Shown: piece after piece, positions 35,600 through 44,085 of the stretch
How positions within the stretch are numbered: the stretch's first letter is position 1
Layout: each line of letters starts with the position of its first letter
Source: an uncultured Cetobacterium sp.
GTDB lineage: Bacteria > Fusobacteriota > Fusobacteriia > Fusobacteriales > Fusobacteriaceae
NCBI RefSeq assembly: GCF_945952365.1
Contig: NZ_CAMFHX010000001.1
Coordinates: 62,001-126,000 of the forward strand
Direction of reading: 5' to 3'
Length of the DNA stretch: 64,000 bases
The notes under the pieces: model-generated
The model's database searches: none
What the model was told of the DNA's origin: nothing
The model's input: the letters and a program-made list of their open reading frames with translations, nothing else
Program-made: the position numbers and the translations under genes

Positions 35600-36326
35600 T
35601 CCTGGAACAATATCTATATCATTATTTTTTATATTCTGGGAGATTTTAGGACGAGTTATAAATAAAGGGTATATTCTTCCTACTCCTATAAATATTCTTC
35701 TAAAAATATGGGCTTTAAAGGAAAGTATTTTTCTAACTCATCTACCCGCTACTTTAACAATAGCTGTTATTGCTTCTATTTTGACTTTAATTCTAGGTGT
35801 TGCCTTAGCTATTGCTATGGATTCTAACAAAACTGTTTATGACTCAATCTATCCTTTGATTGTCACAAGCCAGACTATTCCAATAACTGCATTAGCACCA
35901 ATTTTTATTTTATGGTTTGGCTACTCTATTTGGAGTAAAATTATTGTTGCAGTTATAATCTCATTTTTTCCAATAACCATAACTATTTATAACGGATTTC
36001 AAAACATTGAAAATGATGAGATTAACTATTTTAAAAGTTTAAAAGCTACAAAGACTCAGATTTTTTTCAAATTGAAACTACCGAGAGCACTCCCGAACTT
36101 TTTCTCGGCTTTAAAAATGAGTGTTCCTTTAGTTTTAATTGGTTCTGCCATAGGAGAATGGCTTGGAGCTACATCTGGACTTGGATATTTTAGTAAAAGA
36201 ATGATGTCGCAACTTGATGGAGCAGGAGTATTTGCTCCGATTGTAGTTATCTCTCTTTTAGCAATCATTTTAGTGAGAATAATTACAAGCTTAGAAGATA
36301 AAATTTTACATTGGAGGAAAAAATAG
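35586..36326 (+). CDS. thiX: ABC transporter permease (ThiX-like)
   Basis: BPD_transp_1-type permease with about six membrane segments. The EAA loop is NGFQNIENDEINYFKSLKATKTQIFFKLKLPRALPNFF (about 139-176), and GSAIGEWLGATSGLGYF is typical of TauC/ThiX relatives. I start at ATG 35586 inside the end of thiZ (14-nt overlap); a GTG three codons earlier is possible. It partners the ThiY-like binding lipoprotein. 246 aa. Confidence 0.88.
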   Translation: MKKFNPGTISISLFFIFWEILGRVINKGYILPTPINILLKIWALKESIFLTHLPATLTIAVIASILTLILGVALAIAMDSNKTVYDSIYPLIVTSQTIPITALAPIFILWFGYSIWSKIIVAVIISFFPITITIYNGFQNIENDEINYFKSLKATKTQIFFKLKLPRALPNFFSALKMSVPLVLIGSAIGEWLGATSGLGYFSKRMMSQLDGAGVFAPIVVISLLAIILVRIITSLEDKILHWRKK

Positions 36327-37309
36327 TGAAAAAATTACTAACTTTATTTATTTTAGCAACTCTATTTTTTAGCTGTAACTCAAAAAGTTCAGAAAAAACA
36401 AAAAATTTAAAAGAAGTTTCTATAATTTTAGATTGGTATCCAAATGCTGTTCACTCTTTTTTATACACAGCTATTGAAAAGGGATATTTTGAAGAGGAGG
36501 GAATAAAACTTAATATTATATACCCATCTTCTCCGTCTGACTCTCTAACTTTACCCGCTGCAAAAAAAGCTGATATTGGAATATCTTATTTAAATAGTGT
36601 GGTTATGGCTAAAGTAAACGAAAATGTTCCTGTGAAATCTTTTGGTGCTGTTCTTCAAAGGTCTGTAAATACAGTTATCTCTTTAAAAGAGAAAAATATA
36701 ACTTCTCCAAAAGATTTCGAAAATAAAATTGCAGGAACAAGCGGTGGTGTTTTATCTGAAACATACCTTAACTCTATGATGAAATTTGAAAGCTTAGACC
36801 CTAAGTCTCTGAAAATAATTGATGTCGGTTTTGAACTTCTAACTGCAATGATAACAAATAGAGTTGATTTTACTATTGGAAATATGGTTAATCACGAGGT
36901 GCCTGTTATTAAGGAAAAAGGGATTGATATAAACTACTTCCTTATAGATAATTTTGGTATTCCTCAAGCTTATGAACTTATCTTAGTTGCAAATGAAGAT
37001 CTTTTAAATCAAAATAAAGATATCTATGAAAAAGTTTTAAAAGCTATGAAAAAAGGGTTCTATGCTGTTCAAAATAACCCTGAAGAAGCTTTAAAACTTT
37101 TACTTTCAAAACAAGCCGTAGAACAGTTCCCTCTAAGTGAAAATGTTGAGAAAGAAAGCCTAGAGATTCTGTTACCAATTATGGAAACTGAGAGTGCCAA
37201 ATTCTTAGAGCAAAATGAGAACATCTGGGAAAATAATATAAATTGGCTATATGAAAATGGTATTATTCAAAAAAAATTACCTGCTCAAAATTTTATATAT
37301 CAATTTTAA
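36326..37309 (+). CDS. thiY: NMT1/THI5-like substrate-binding lipoprotein (ThiY-like)
   Basis: Periplasmic binding lipoprotein of the NMT1/THI5 family, 327 aa. The signal peptide ends in LATLFFSC (lipobox Cys about residue 16). The mature part has ILDWYPNAVHSFLYTAIEKGYFEEEGI, the family hallmark WxPNxxH region, and a two-lobe fold. Start is GTG at 36326, sharing 1 nt with the thiX stop (TAGTG) and following GGAGG; the longer TTG start would remove the lipoprotein signal. Probable ligand: formyl- or amino-aminomethylpyrimidine, from TPP control and TenA. Confidence 0.88.
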   Translation: MKKLLTLFILATLFFSCNSKSSEKTKNLKEVSIILDWYPNAVHSFLYTAIEKGYFEEEGIKLNIIYPSSPSDSLTLPAAKKADIGISYLNSVVMAKVNENVPVKSFGAVLQRSVNTVISLKEKNITSPKDFENKIAGTSGGVLSETYLNSMMKFESLDPKSLKIIDVGFELLTAMITNRVDFTIGNMVNHEVPVIKEKGIDINYFLIDNFGIPQAYELILVANEDLLNQNKDIYEKVLKAMKKGFYAVQNNPEEALKLLLSKQAVEQFPLSENVEKESLEILLPIMETESAKFLEQNENIWENNINWLYENGIIQKKLPAQNFIYQF

Positions 37310-37320
37310 ATTTTTTAAAG

Positions 37321-37326
37321 TATAAT
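37321..37326 (+). promoter_or_regulatory. Candidate -10 of the MATE gene
   Basis: TATAAT 33 nt before the TTG start; the -35 region is A/T only. No terminator is seen after thiY, so read-through is also possible. Confidence 0.45.
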
Positions 37327-37358
37327 ACCCTTTAGAATGAAAATTTGGAGGGATTATT

Positions 37359-38702
37359 TTGAAACAACTTCGCTCTTTATGGAGAGAAAACAAAAGTGAA
37401 ATTTTATCAATTTTTACAATTGCTTTACCAACTATCGTCGATATGTTTGTACAAACATTACTCGGTTTCTTCGACTTAATTATGGTTGGTAGACTTGGAC
37501 CTGAGGCAATTGCTGCTGTCGGACTTGGAACTGCACCTATCTTAACTGTAATACCAATATTTTTTGCTATAAGTGTGGGAACTACAGCTATGGTAAGTAG
37601 AGCGTACGGAGCTAAAAACTACTCTGAAGCTCGTGATGGTATGAGTCAAAGTTTAATCTTGGGGATTCCTGCTGCTCTTATTGTTACAATTGCTTTTATC
37701 ATTTTTGGACAAAATATTTTAGGGCTTATCAGTAAAAATCAGCCGATTGGTGATGCTTTAAGCTACTTAAAAGTTGTTTCATTGGGAATTCCATTTCTAT
37801 GTTTCAATATCATTTTCTCTTATGGATTTAGATCTATAAGTAAGTCTAAAATTCCAATGATAAACAACACTATAAGTATTTTTTCGAATATACTTTTGAA
37901 CTACATATTTATTTTCGTATTAAATCTTGGAGTTTTTGGAGCTGGAATTGCAACTACAATATCAAGAGGAATAGTTACACTTATCTTCTCTTTCCTTATA
38001 ATATATAAGAAAAACTATTGTATTTCTTTAACTAAAAAGGATTTTAAAATAAAAAAAGAGGTTTGTAAAAGACTTATAAAAGTTGGATTACCATCTGCTG
38101 GTGAGCAGAGTATATTTAGAATTGGAATGCTTATATTTGAAGCTATGGTTATAAACTTAGGAACACTTCAATATGCAGCTCATAAAATTGCCCTTACAGC
38201 TGAATCGTTCTCTTTCAATTTAGGATTGGGATTCTCAGTTGCAGGAACTGCTCTTGTTGGTCAACATCTTGGAGCTAAAAAATACCAAGATGCTAAAAAA
38301 GCTGGTTATCTGAATATGTTTTTAGCTATGTTTGTTATGACTGCATTTGGATTTATCTTTATGGTATTTCCTAAATTCGTTATATCAATGTTTACAAAAG
38401 AGCAAAACATTGTTCCTATGGCTAGTTCTGCACTTAGAATAGTTTCAATAGCTCAACCTATTCTTGCAGTATCTATGGTTTTGAGTGGTGCTTTAAGAGG
38501 TGCTGGAGATACTAAATCTGTTCTTTGGATAACATCTTTAGGAATGTTTCTTATTAGAATCCCTATAACATATCTGTTCCTTTATGTATTTAACTTTGGA
38601 TTAAATGGTGCTTGGATGGTTATGATTATAGATTTAACTTATAGAGGAATTGCTTGTTTATACAGATTCAGACAGGGAAAATGGAGATATATAGAGGTGT
38701 AA
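37359..38702 (+). CDS. MATE family efflux transporter
   Basis: Multidrug and toxic-compound extrusion protein with 12 predicted membrane helices in two homologous halves. Seen: ALPTIVDMFVQTLLGFFDLIMVGRLGPEAIAAVGLG (residues 22-57) and the second-half counterpart LPSAGEQSIFRIGMLIFEAMVINLGTLQYAAHKIA. 447 aa is typical. It belongs with the NorM/DinF-like bacterial proteins; substrates unknown. Start is TTG at 37359, 7 nt after GGAGGG. The ArsC/Spx-like gene follows by 1 nt. Confidence 0.9.
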   Translation: MKQLRSLWRENKSEILSIFTIALPTIVDMFVQTLLGFFDLIMVGRLGPEAIAAVGLGTAPILTVIPIFFAISVGTTAMVSRAYGAKNYSEARDGMSQSLILGIPAALIVTIAFIIFGQNILGLISKNQPIGDALSYLKVVSLGIPFLCFNIIFSYGFRSISKSKIPMINNTISIFSNILLNYIFIFVLNLGVFGAGIATTISRGIVTLIFSFLIIYKKNYCISLTKKDFKIKKEVCKRLIKVGLPSAGEQSIFRIGMLIFEAMVINLGTLQYAAHKIALTAESFSFNLGLGFSVAGTALVGQHLGAKKYQDAKKAGYLNMFLAMFVMTAFGFIFMVFPKFVISMFTKEQNIVPMASSALRIVSIAQPILAVSMVLSGALRGAGDTKSVLWITSLGMFLIRIPITYLFLYVFNFGLNGAWMVMIIDLTYRGIACLYRFRQGKWRYIEV

Positions 38703-38703
38703 T

Positions 38704-39036
38704 ATGATAATACAAATTTTTGGCAGAAAAAACTGCAATGAAACTAAAAAAGTTCAAAGATTTTTTAAAGAGAGAGGAATAAAGTTTCAATTTATTGATC
38801 TTATTGAAAAAGCCCCTTCTAAAAAAGAATTAGAAACTTTTTTAAGATATTTTGATATTGAGGAGTTATTAGACAAATCTAGTAATGAGTACAAAAAAAG
38901 AAACTTAGAATATATGGTTTATGATACCGAGGAACTTCTTTTAGAAAGTCCTGTTCTATTTAAAACTCCTATTATTAGATGGGATAAAGGTGTTTCTTTA
39001 GGATATTGTCTTGACGAACTTAAAAAAATGTCTTAA
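38704..39036 (+). CDS. ArsC/Spx-family thioredoxin-fold protein
   Basis: 110 aa with the ArsC/Spx fold. Seen: IQIFGRKNCNETKKVQRFFKERGIKFQFIDLIEKAPSKKEL-type start with a single Cys (residue 12, C-N-E-T instead of Spx CxxC) and the C-terminal LFKTPIIRWDKGVSLGY, with the cis-proline TP. One cysteine suggests an ArsC/YffB-like reductase rather than Spx. It is coupled to the MATE gene. Confidence 0.82.
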   Translation: MIIQIFGRKNCNETKKVQRFFKERGIKFQFIDLIEKAPSKKELETFLRYFDIEELLDKSSNEYKKRNLEYMVYDTEELLLESPVLFKTPIIRWDKGVSLGYCLDELKKMS

Positions 39037-39054
39037 TTTTTAATTTTAATAAAA

Positions 39055-39098
39055 AAAGGAACCACGCTGAAATAATTTCAGCAGGTTCCTTTATTTTT
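39055..39098. terminator. Bidirectional terminator
   Basis: AAAGGAACC...CTGAAAT-AATTTCAG...GGTTCCTTT with T run downstream; separates the ArsC-like gene from the converging WYL gene. Confidence 0.88.
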
Positions 39099-39933
39099 TA
39101 TACTGTTCTAAAGCTTTTATATATTTATTTTTAAACCACTCTCTCAACTCAATGGGCTCTAAAATCTCCACTTCATCTAAAAAGAAACTAAAGTATCTTT
39201 TAGCTTTCTCTTCAGAGCACTCTAAGATATATTCGTTTAATTTTTTTTGAATAACTTTAGGTCGATTTGTTTGAAGCTCTTTAAATAGATTTTCTCCAGA
39301 ATTTGTTAATCTTATTTTTACTTTTTTCCCAAAGGAGATAAATGGATCGAAATCCTCTTTCATTCTTTGAACAAAATCTATATCTCTTATTTTAAAATTA
39401 CTATTTTTTGTATAAACTGAATCTATATACTTTATTCTATAATTTTTCCACAATTTTTCTTTTAAATTATAACAAAACAGATAATTTGCAACCTCTAACT
39501 TTGAGCTCTCAATCAAATATGGTTCAACCTCAATACTCTTACCATCTCTGAAGTTTACTTTTATCAATTTTCTCTCAGCAATAGAATCATTAATTCTCTC
39601 TACTTTTTCTTTAAACAGAAAAAGTTCTCTTTTCTTTTTACAATTTTCAGAGTAATCACTTAAAATCTCTCTAAAAAATTCTGATTCATTTTGAATCTTA
39701 TTCTCTTCTAAAAAATTATAATATCCTCTAAGATTTTTTTTGTTTAAATTGAACTGTATAACTGAAGTTTCACTTTTATCAACTTCAACTTCTACTCTTG
39801 TATAATTCTCTTTTGCATACTCTTCATATAAATAATTCAATAAAGTATTTTTTTTTATAAAAAACTCCTCAATATCACTCTCTAATATTTCAGCTATTCT
39901 TTTTGGTAATGTTACTCTTATTTTTTTTTCCAT
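39091..39933 (-). CDS. WYL-domain transcriptional regulator with ribbon-helix-helix-like N-terminus
   Basis: 280 aa. The N-terminus (RVTLPKRIAEILESDIEEFF) resembles a ribbon-helix-helix DNA-binding segment. A WYL domain occupies about residues 115-175 (RKLIKVNFRDGKSIEVEPYLIESSKLEVANYLF in parts, then LWKNYRIKYIDSVY), and a WCX-like C-terminal extension follows. The WYL triad is only partly kept (the Tyr of EPYLI). WYL regulators sense nucleic-acid or nucleotide ligands in defence and repair systems; the target here is unknown. Confidence 0.72.
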   Translation of the reverse strand: MEKKIRVTLPKRIAEILESDIEEFFIKKNTLLNYLYEEYAKENYTRVEVEVDKSETSVIQFNLNKKNLRGYYNFLEENKIQNESEFFREILSDYSENCKKKRELFLFKEKVERINDSIAERKLIKVNFRDGKSIEVEPYLIESSKLEVANYLFCYNLKEKLWKNYRIKYIDSVYTKNSNFKIRDIDFVQRMKEDFDPFISFGKKVKIRLTNSGENLFKELQTNRPKVIQKKLNEYILECSEEKAKRYFSFFLDEVEILEPIELREWFKNKYIKALEQYKK

Positions 39934-40046
39934 AAATCACTCCAATAGAATCTTTCTCAAAAAGAATTATATCATACAAATAACTGTTTTTTTAAGTAAA
40001 TATTTATGATATTATTATATTATCATATTCTATAGGAGGATTTTTT

Positions 40047-40841
40047 TTGGATGTAATCTACGAAATAAAACAAAAATATAACAGCTTTTCTTCTAAAGAA
40101 AAAGAGATTGCAAACTATATTTTAGAAAATAAAAATAACATTGAAAATATATCTATTACAAATTTATCAAAAGCTATTGGAGCTTCAACTTCGACTATTA
40201 CAAGATTTTCAAAAAAAATAAATTGTGAAAGCTTTGTTCAGATGAAGATGAAACTGAATGCTCACTCTGCTAACTCTTCTAGTAAAGAAGAGGATATCTT
40301 TTCTGCTGTTCACGATTATTATACAGAGGTTGTTGAAAAAACAAATCAACTTCTTAATAAAGAGCTTATTCTTAAAGTGATTGAAGAGATTAAAAAAGCT
40401 AAAAAAATATATATCTATGGGGTTGGAAGTTCTGGTTTAAGTGCCCAAGAGTTTATGCAAAGACTTTTAAGAATGGGATTCAATGTCTCTTCTATCACGG
40501 ATTCACATATGATGATTATAAATAGTGCCATTCTAAAAGAAAGTGATCTTGTTATTGGAATCTCTATCTCTGGAGAAACTAAAGAACTTGTAGATTCTTT
40601 TAGAGTAGCTCGGAAAAATGGTGCTAAAACAATTGGAGTTACTAGTTTACCTAATAGTAGCTTAAAAGATTTTTCTGATGATTTAATTCTAATCTGTGCA
40701 TCTAACTTTATAAATAAAAGAGATTTTATAAATACTCAATTTTCAACTATGTATCTCTTCGATCTAATCTCAACTATTTTATTAGAAGATTCAAATTTAA
40801 GAGATAAAATGCAACTAACCATTAAGGCAATTCTAAAATAA
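40047..40841 (+). CDS. MurR/RpiR-family transcriptional regulator
   Basis: 264 aa: N-terminal HTH_6 domain (SKEKEIANYILENKNNIENI, then ITNLSKAIGASTSTITRFSKKI) and a C-terminal SIS sugar-phosphate-binding domain (IYIYGVGSSGLSAQEFMQRLLRMG, GISISGETKELVDSFRVARKNGAKTIGVTS in parts). Such proteins control amino-sugar and sialic acid genes; nanE about 670 nt downstream is the obvious candidate target. Start is TTG at 40047 after AGGAGG; the nearby ATG at 40051 is out of frame. Confidence 0.9.
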   Translation: MDVIYEIKQKYNSFSSKEKEIANYILENKNNIENISITNLSKAIGASTSTITRFSKKINCESFVQMKMKLNAHSANSSSKEEDIFSAVHDYYTEVVEKTNQLLNKELILKVIEEIKKAKKIYIYGVGSSGLSAQEFMQRLLRMGFNVSSITDSHMMIINSAILKESDLVIGISISGETKELVDSFRVARKNGAKTIGVTSLPNSSLKDFSDDLILICASNFINKRDFINTQFSTMYLFDLISTILLEDSNLRDKMQLTIKAILK

Positions 40842-40873
40842 GACCAACTTTTGAATAGTTTGGTCTTATTTTT
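40837..40873. terminator. Bidirectional terminator rpiR-like/GNAT
   Basis: AATAAGACCAA / TTGGTCTTATT followed by TTTTTC; the regulator stop codon is inside the stem. Confidence 0.88.
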
Positions 40874-40874
40874 T

Positions 40875-41300
40875 CTATAACTTTTTCCATTTCATTACAA
40901 ACTCTTTCTCAGATGTATCCTCATCAATTTTTTCAGATACAACTTTAAACCCCTCTCTTTCATAAAACTTCTTTGCTCTTTCATTTTTTTTGTAAACACT
41001 CAGTATTAAAATACTTTTATCATTTTTTAGATAATCTAATAATACTTTTCCAATGCCTCTCGATTGAGATAAATTTGACACAAAAATACCAGCTATATAA
41101 GCATCTACAACACCTACAAATGCTTCAATTTCACCTTGAACTTCATATACATGAACTTCTGCTTGAGGCAACATACTTTTTACCTCTTCATATTTACCTT
41201 CCCAATAAATTTCCGGAATAAAATTATGTGCTTCTTTATTTGCTTCAAACCAAATTTGGGCTACTCTATCTATATCTCTATTTTGTAATTTTCTTATCAT
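40875..41300 (-). CDS. GNAT family N-acetyltransferase
   Basis: 141-aa acetyltransferase. Seen: MIRKLQNRDIDRVAQIWFEAN at the start, the acetyl-CoA loop SNLSQSRGIGKVLLDYL (about 73-89, Q/RxxGxG/A pattern as QSRGIG), and LSVYKKNERAKKFYEREGFKVV (motif B). It resembles RimI/YjaB-like enzymes; the substrate is unknown. It is monocistronic and diverges from nanE. Confidence 0.88.
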   Translation of the reverse strand: MIRKLQNRDIDRVAQIWFEANKEAHNFIPEIYWEGKYEEVKSMLPQAEVHVYEVQGEIEAFVGVVDAYIAGIFVSNLSQSRGIGKVLLDYLKNDKSILILSVYKKNERAKKFYEREGFKVVSEKIDEDTSEKEFVMKWKKL

Positions 41301-41336
41301 TAATTTTCTCCTTTAGATATACTTTTATTTAAATGA

Positions 41337-41441
41337 TTATATCATATATTCTAAAAACTTCATTCATTGTATTTTTATCATATATTTCGAACATATTTTT
41401 GCAACTTTTTCTTGTATTTTTAAAAGTTATATGATATATTC
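41337..41441. repeat. Three copies of a 15-16 bp AT-rich motif between GNAT and nanE
   Basis: TTATATCATATATTC (41337-41351), TTTTATCATATATTTC (41373-41388) and TTATATGATATATTC (41427-41441). The first overlaps the minus-strand GNAT -10 (TATAAT, 41336-41341) and the third the nanE -10. They may be operators, or simply reflect the shared extended -10 (TGATATAAT/TGATATATT). Confidence 0.5.
41412..41440 (+). promoter_or_regulatory. Promoter of nanE
   Basis: TTGTAT (41412-41417), 17-nt spacer, TATATT (41435-41440) with a TGA extension. Confidence 0.7.
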
Positions 41442-41511
41442 ATACTACATTACAAGAAAACATTTTTCATTAATTTAAAAAAAATGAAAATAATTTTAGG
41501 AGGATACAACA

Positions 41512-42159
41512 ATGAATAAAGGTCTTATTGTTTCGTGTCAAGCATTGGAGAATGAACCACTACATAGTTCTTTCATTATGGGTAGAATGGCTGTAGCTGC
41601 TGAAATGGGAGGAGCAGTTGGTATTAGGGCCAATGGTATAGAGGATATTTTAGAAATAAAGAAATTGGTTAATCTACCTATCATTGGTATTATCAAAAAA
41701 GATTATGAAAATATGATTTCATACATAACTCCAACTGAAAAAGAGTTAGAAGCTTTAATTGCGACTGATATAGATGTTATCGCTCTTGATGCAACTATAA
41801 ATGCTGATATTGAGCTTTTAAAATCTTTAAAAATAAAGTATCCAAATCAAAAATTTATGGCAGATATCTCAACTGTTGATGAGGGAATTCGTGCTGAAGA
41901 GTTAGGGTTTGATTTTATTGGAACAACTTTAGTTGGTTATACTGAACATTCTAAAGGATTAAATAACTTTGATGTTTTAAAGGAGCTTATAGCTAAATGT
42001 AAAAAACCTGTTATTGCTGAAGGGAATTTTGATACACCTGAGAAATCTAGGTCTGCTATGGAGATGGGCTCATATGCTGTTGTTGTGGGTGGAGCTATAA
42101 CTAGACCTCAGCTAATAGCTAAAAAATTCAGCGATGAAATAAACAAAGCAAATTTTTAA
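41512..42159 (+). CDS. nanE: N-acetylmannosamine-6-phosphate 2-epimerase
   Basis: NanE converts ManNAc-6-P to GlcNAc-6-P in sialic acid/ManNAc catabolism. Seen: [23 protein letters not shown] (residues 4-26), [57 protein letters not shown] in parts, and [33 protein letters not shown] in parts. 215 aa TIM barrel. It stands alone, without nanA or nanK nearby. RBS AGGAGG. Confidence 0.95.
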   Translation: MNKGLIVSCQALENEPLHSSFIMGRMAVAAEMGGAVGIRANGIEDILEIKKLVNLPIIGIIKKDYENMISYITPTEKELEALIATDIDVIALDATINADIELLKSLKIKYPNQKFMADISTVDEGIRAEELGFDFIGTTLVGYTEHSKGLNNFDVLKELIAKCKKPVIAEGNFDTPEKSRSAMEMGSYAVVVGGAITRPQLIAKKFSDEINKANF

Positions 42160-42170
42160 AATAATAAAAG

Positions 42171-42202
42171 AGGCTGATCCTTTTGATCAGCCTAAATTTT
42201 TT
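42171..42202 (+). terminator. Terminator of nanE
   Basis: AGGCTGATC-CTTTT-GATCAGCCT followed by AAATTTTTT. Confidence 0.9.
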
Positions 42203-42236
42203 CCAAACTTTTCTTAAACTCCTCTAAATAAAAAAA

Positions 42237-42842
42237 TTAAACCTCTTCTGTATTAAACTCACTATAGCCCTCATAGTAATAGCTAATATCTATCCCTTTC
42301 ATAAACACATTACGATTATTGATTTCATCAGTTAAAGCTTGTTTTAAAAGATATTTAATCTCAATATCTTTAACAACACTTCTCTCCATAGCAGATAAAT
42401 ACTCATCTTTGTCAACTAAGTTCCAATCAACTACTTTTTTGATATTTACTTTTAATATAAGATCAAGCCAGATACGAGTCGCTCTTCCATTTCCTTCACG
42501 GAAAGGATGAGCTATATTCATCTCAACATATTTCTCAATAATTTCATCAAATGTTGATTGTGGCATAGTATCTATATATTTTAATGAGTGCTCAAGATAC
42601 ATTAGTGGTGCAAAACGAAAATTATTTTTAGCTATATTAACCGTTCTTATTTTTCCTGCAAAATCATAAATATCTTCAAATAGATATTTATGAATATATT
42701 GAAGTCCTTCAAATGTTCCTATTTCAATTTTATTGATATCTCCAGAATCAAAAAGCTGCTTAGCTTTTTGTTTACTAATTTTCTCCTCTACCTTTGAAAG
42801 CTCAATTTGATTATTAATTTTTAATTTATTTTCTAAAATCAT
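42237..42842 (-). CDS. fic: Class III Fic protein (AMP-transferase) with C-terminal autoinhibitory motif
   Basis: 201 aa. The Fic motif is [12 protein letters not shown] (about 112-123), with catalytic His, acidic Glu and the anion-binding GNGR. The flap [19 protein letters not shown] precedes it. The C-terminal helix carries SYYYEG (about 188-193), matching the S/T-xxx-E-G/N inhibitory motif of class III Fics such as the Neisseria meningitidis enzyme, which self-inhibits and AMPylates gyrase. The protein looks intact. No antitoxin gene adjoins it, consistent with built-in inhibition. Start ATG 42842 follows GGTGG. Confidence 0.92.
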   Translation of the reverse strand: MILENKLKINNQIELSKVEEKISKQKAKQLFDSGDINKIEIGTFEGLQYIHKYLFEDIYDFAGKIRTVNIAKNNFRFAPLMYLEHSLKYIDTMPQSTFDEIIEKYVEMNIAHPFREGNGRATRIWLDLILKVNIKKVVDWNLVDKDEYLSAMERSVVKDIEIKYLLKQALTDEINNRNVFMKGIDISYYYEGYSEFNTEEV

Positions 42843-42919
42843 TGTTAATCCACCTCAACCTCTATAATTATTTATTATATAATATTTACTTCAAAATACT
42901 AAGTATTTTTAGAGATGAA

Positions 42920-44071
42920 TTAATTTTTACTGACAAAATCTACAAACCTATCAATAGCCTCATTTAAAATCTCTTTATCCTTAACCAAAGATATTCTGAT
43001 ATAGTTATCCATTCCAAAGGCAACTCCAGGAACAACAGCTACCCTCTCCACTTCTAAAAGTTTTTGAGCAAACTCTAAAGAACCTAGTTCAGTTATTCCA
43101 TCCAATGAAATAAATATGTATATAGCCCCTTTTGGCTCTATTGCAGATATATTTGCTTCTTTCAATTTTTTATAAACTAACTGAGCACGCTCCTTATAAA
43201 TTCCAACTTGCTTACTTATATCCTGACACTTTCTAGCAGCAATAAGAGCTCCCCTTTGAGATATAATACTTGGTGACGTCACCGCATATTGATGAACTTT
43301 AACAAGGTAATCTCTCAATTTTTTATGAGCTATAATATAACCTATTCTCCATCCTGTCAATGAATGAGACTTTGAGAATCCATTTACTAGAATTACATTC
43401 TCTCTGTATCTATCATCTAAAAACGTATTATGCTCAACATCAAAAACAAGCTCACTATAAACCTCATCACTGATTATATAGATATGATTCTCTTTTACAA
43501 ACTCTAAAATTTCATCTCTATTCTTTTTCGATATCACTACTCCTGAAGGGTTTGATGGATAATTTAAAATTATAGCTTTTGTTTTTGAAGTGACGTATTT
43601 TTTTAAAGTTTCCACTGTCAATTCAAAATTGTCTTTCGAAGTATCTACTTTTACTAAATTAGCTCCTGCTAAATTTATTAGAGGTTCATATCCTGGATAA
43701 ACTGGTAGAGGTGCAATAACCTCATCACCTGGTAAAATAACAGTTCTAATTGCTGTTGATAATCCCTCTGTACTTCCAACTGTTATTATTATTTCATCTG
43801 ATCTTACATCAACTTTATATTTTTCTCTATAAAATTTTGCAATCTCATCTCTTAGCTCTATCATCCCACCAAGTTGTGGATAACCTAACTTCCCCTCTTG
43901 CATATACTCTATAGTTCCATCTATAATCTCTTTTGGCTGAGGTAAATCTGGTTCACCAATTGTTAAATTGATAAGCTCTTTCTCTCCACCTTCATACTCT
44001 CTACACGCTTCTGCTATTTTTCTAATAACAGATATCTCTATTTTATCTAAATTTGGATTTATTTTTAACAT
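42920..44071 (-). CDS. Class I/II PLP-dependent aminotransferase (aspartate or N-acetyl-diaminopimelate type)
   Basis: 383-aa fold-type I aminotransferase. Seen: NLTIGEPDLPQPKEI (about 41-55), LNYPSNPSGVVISKKN (about 167-182), the Schiff-base Lys in NGFSKSHSLTGWRIGYI (about 230-246; SKSHS), and the C-terminal Arg in NYIRISLV. It is the third gene of the lysine-riboswitch operon after lysC and asd, so either aspartate aminotransferase or the PatA-type N-acetyl-LL-diaminopimelate aminotransferase of lysine synthesis would fit; sequence alone does not decide. Confidence 0.85.
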   Translation of the reverse strand: MLKINPNLDKIEISVIRKIAEACREYEGGEKELINLTIGEPDLPQPKEIIDGTIEYMQEGKLGYPQLGGMIELRDEIAKFYREKYKVDVRSDEIIITVGSTEGLSTAIRTVILPGDEVIAPLPVYPGYEPLINLAGANLVKVDTSKDNFELTVETLKKYVTSKTKAIILNYPSNPSGVVISKKNRDEILEFVKENHIYIISDEVYSELVFDVEHNTFLDDRYRENVILVNGFSKSHSLTGWRIGYIIAHKKLRDYLVKVHQYAVTSPSIISQRGALIAARKCQDISKQVGIYKERAQLVYKKLKEANISAIEPKGAIYIFISLDGITELGSLEFAQKLLEVERVAVVPGVAFGMDNYIRISLVKDKEILNEAIDRFVDFVSKN

Positions 44072-44085
44072 ATTTTCTCCTCGAA

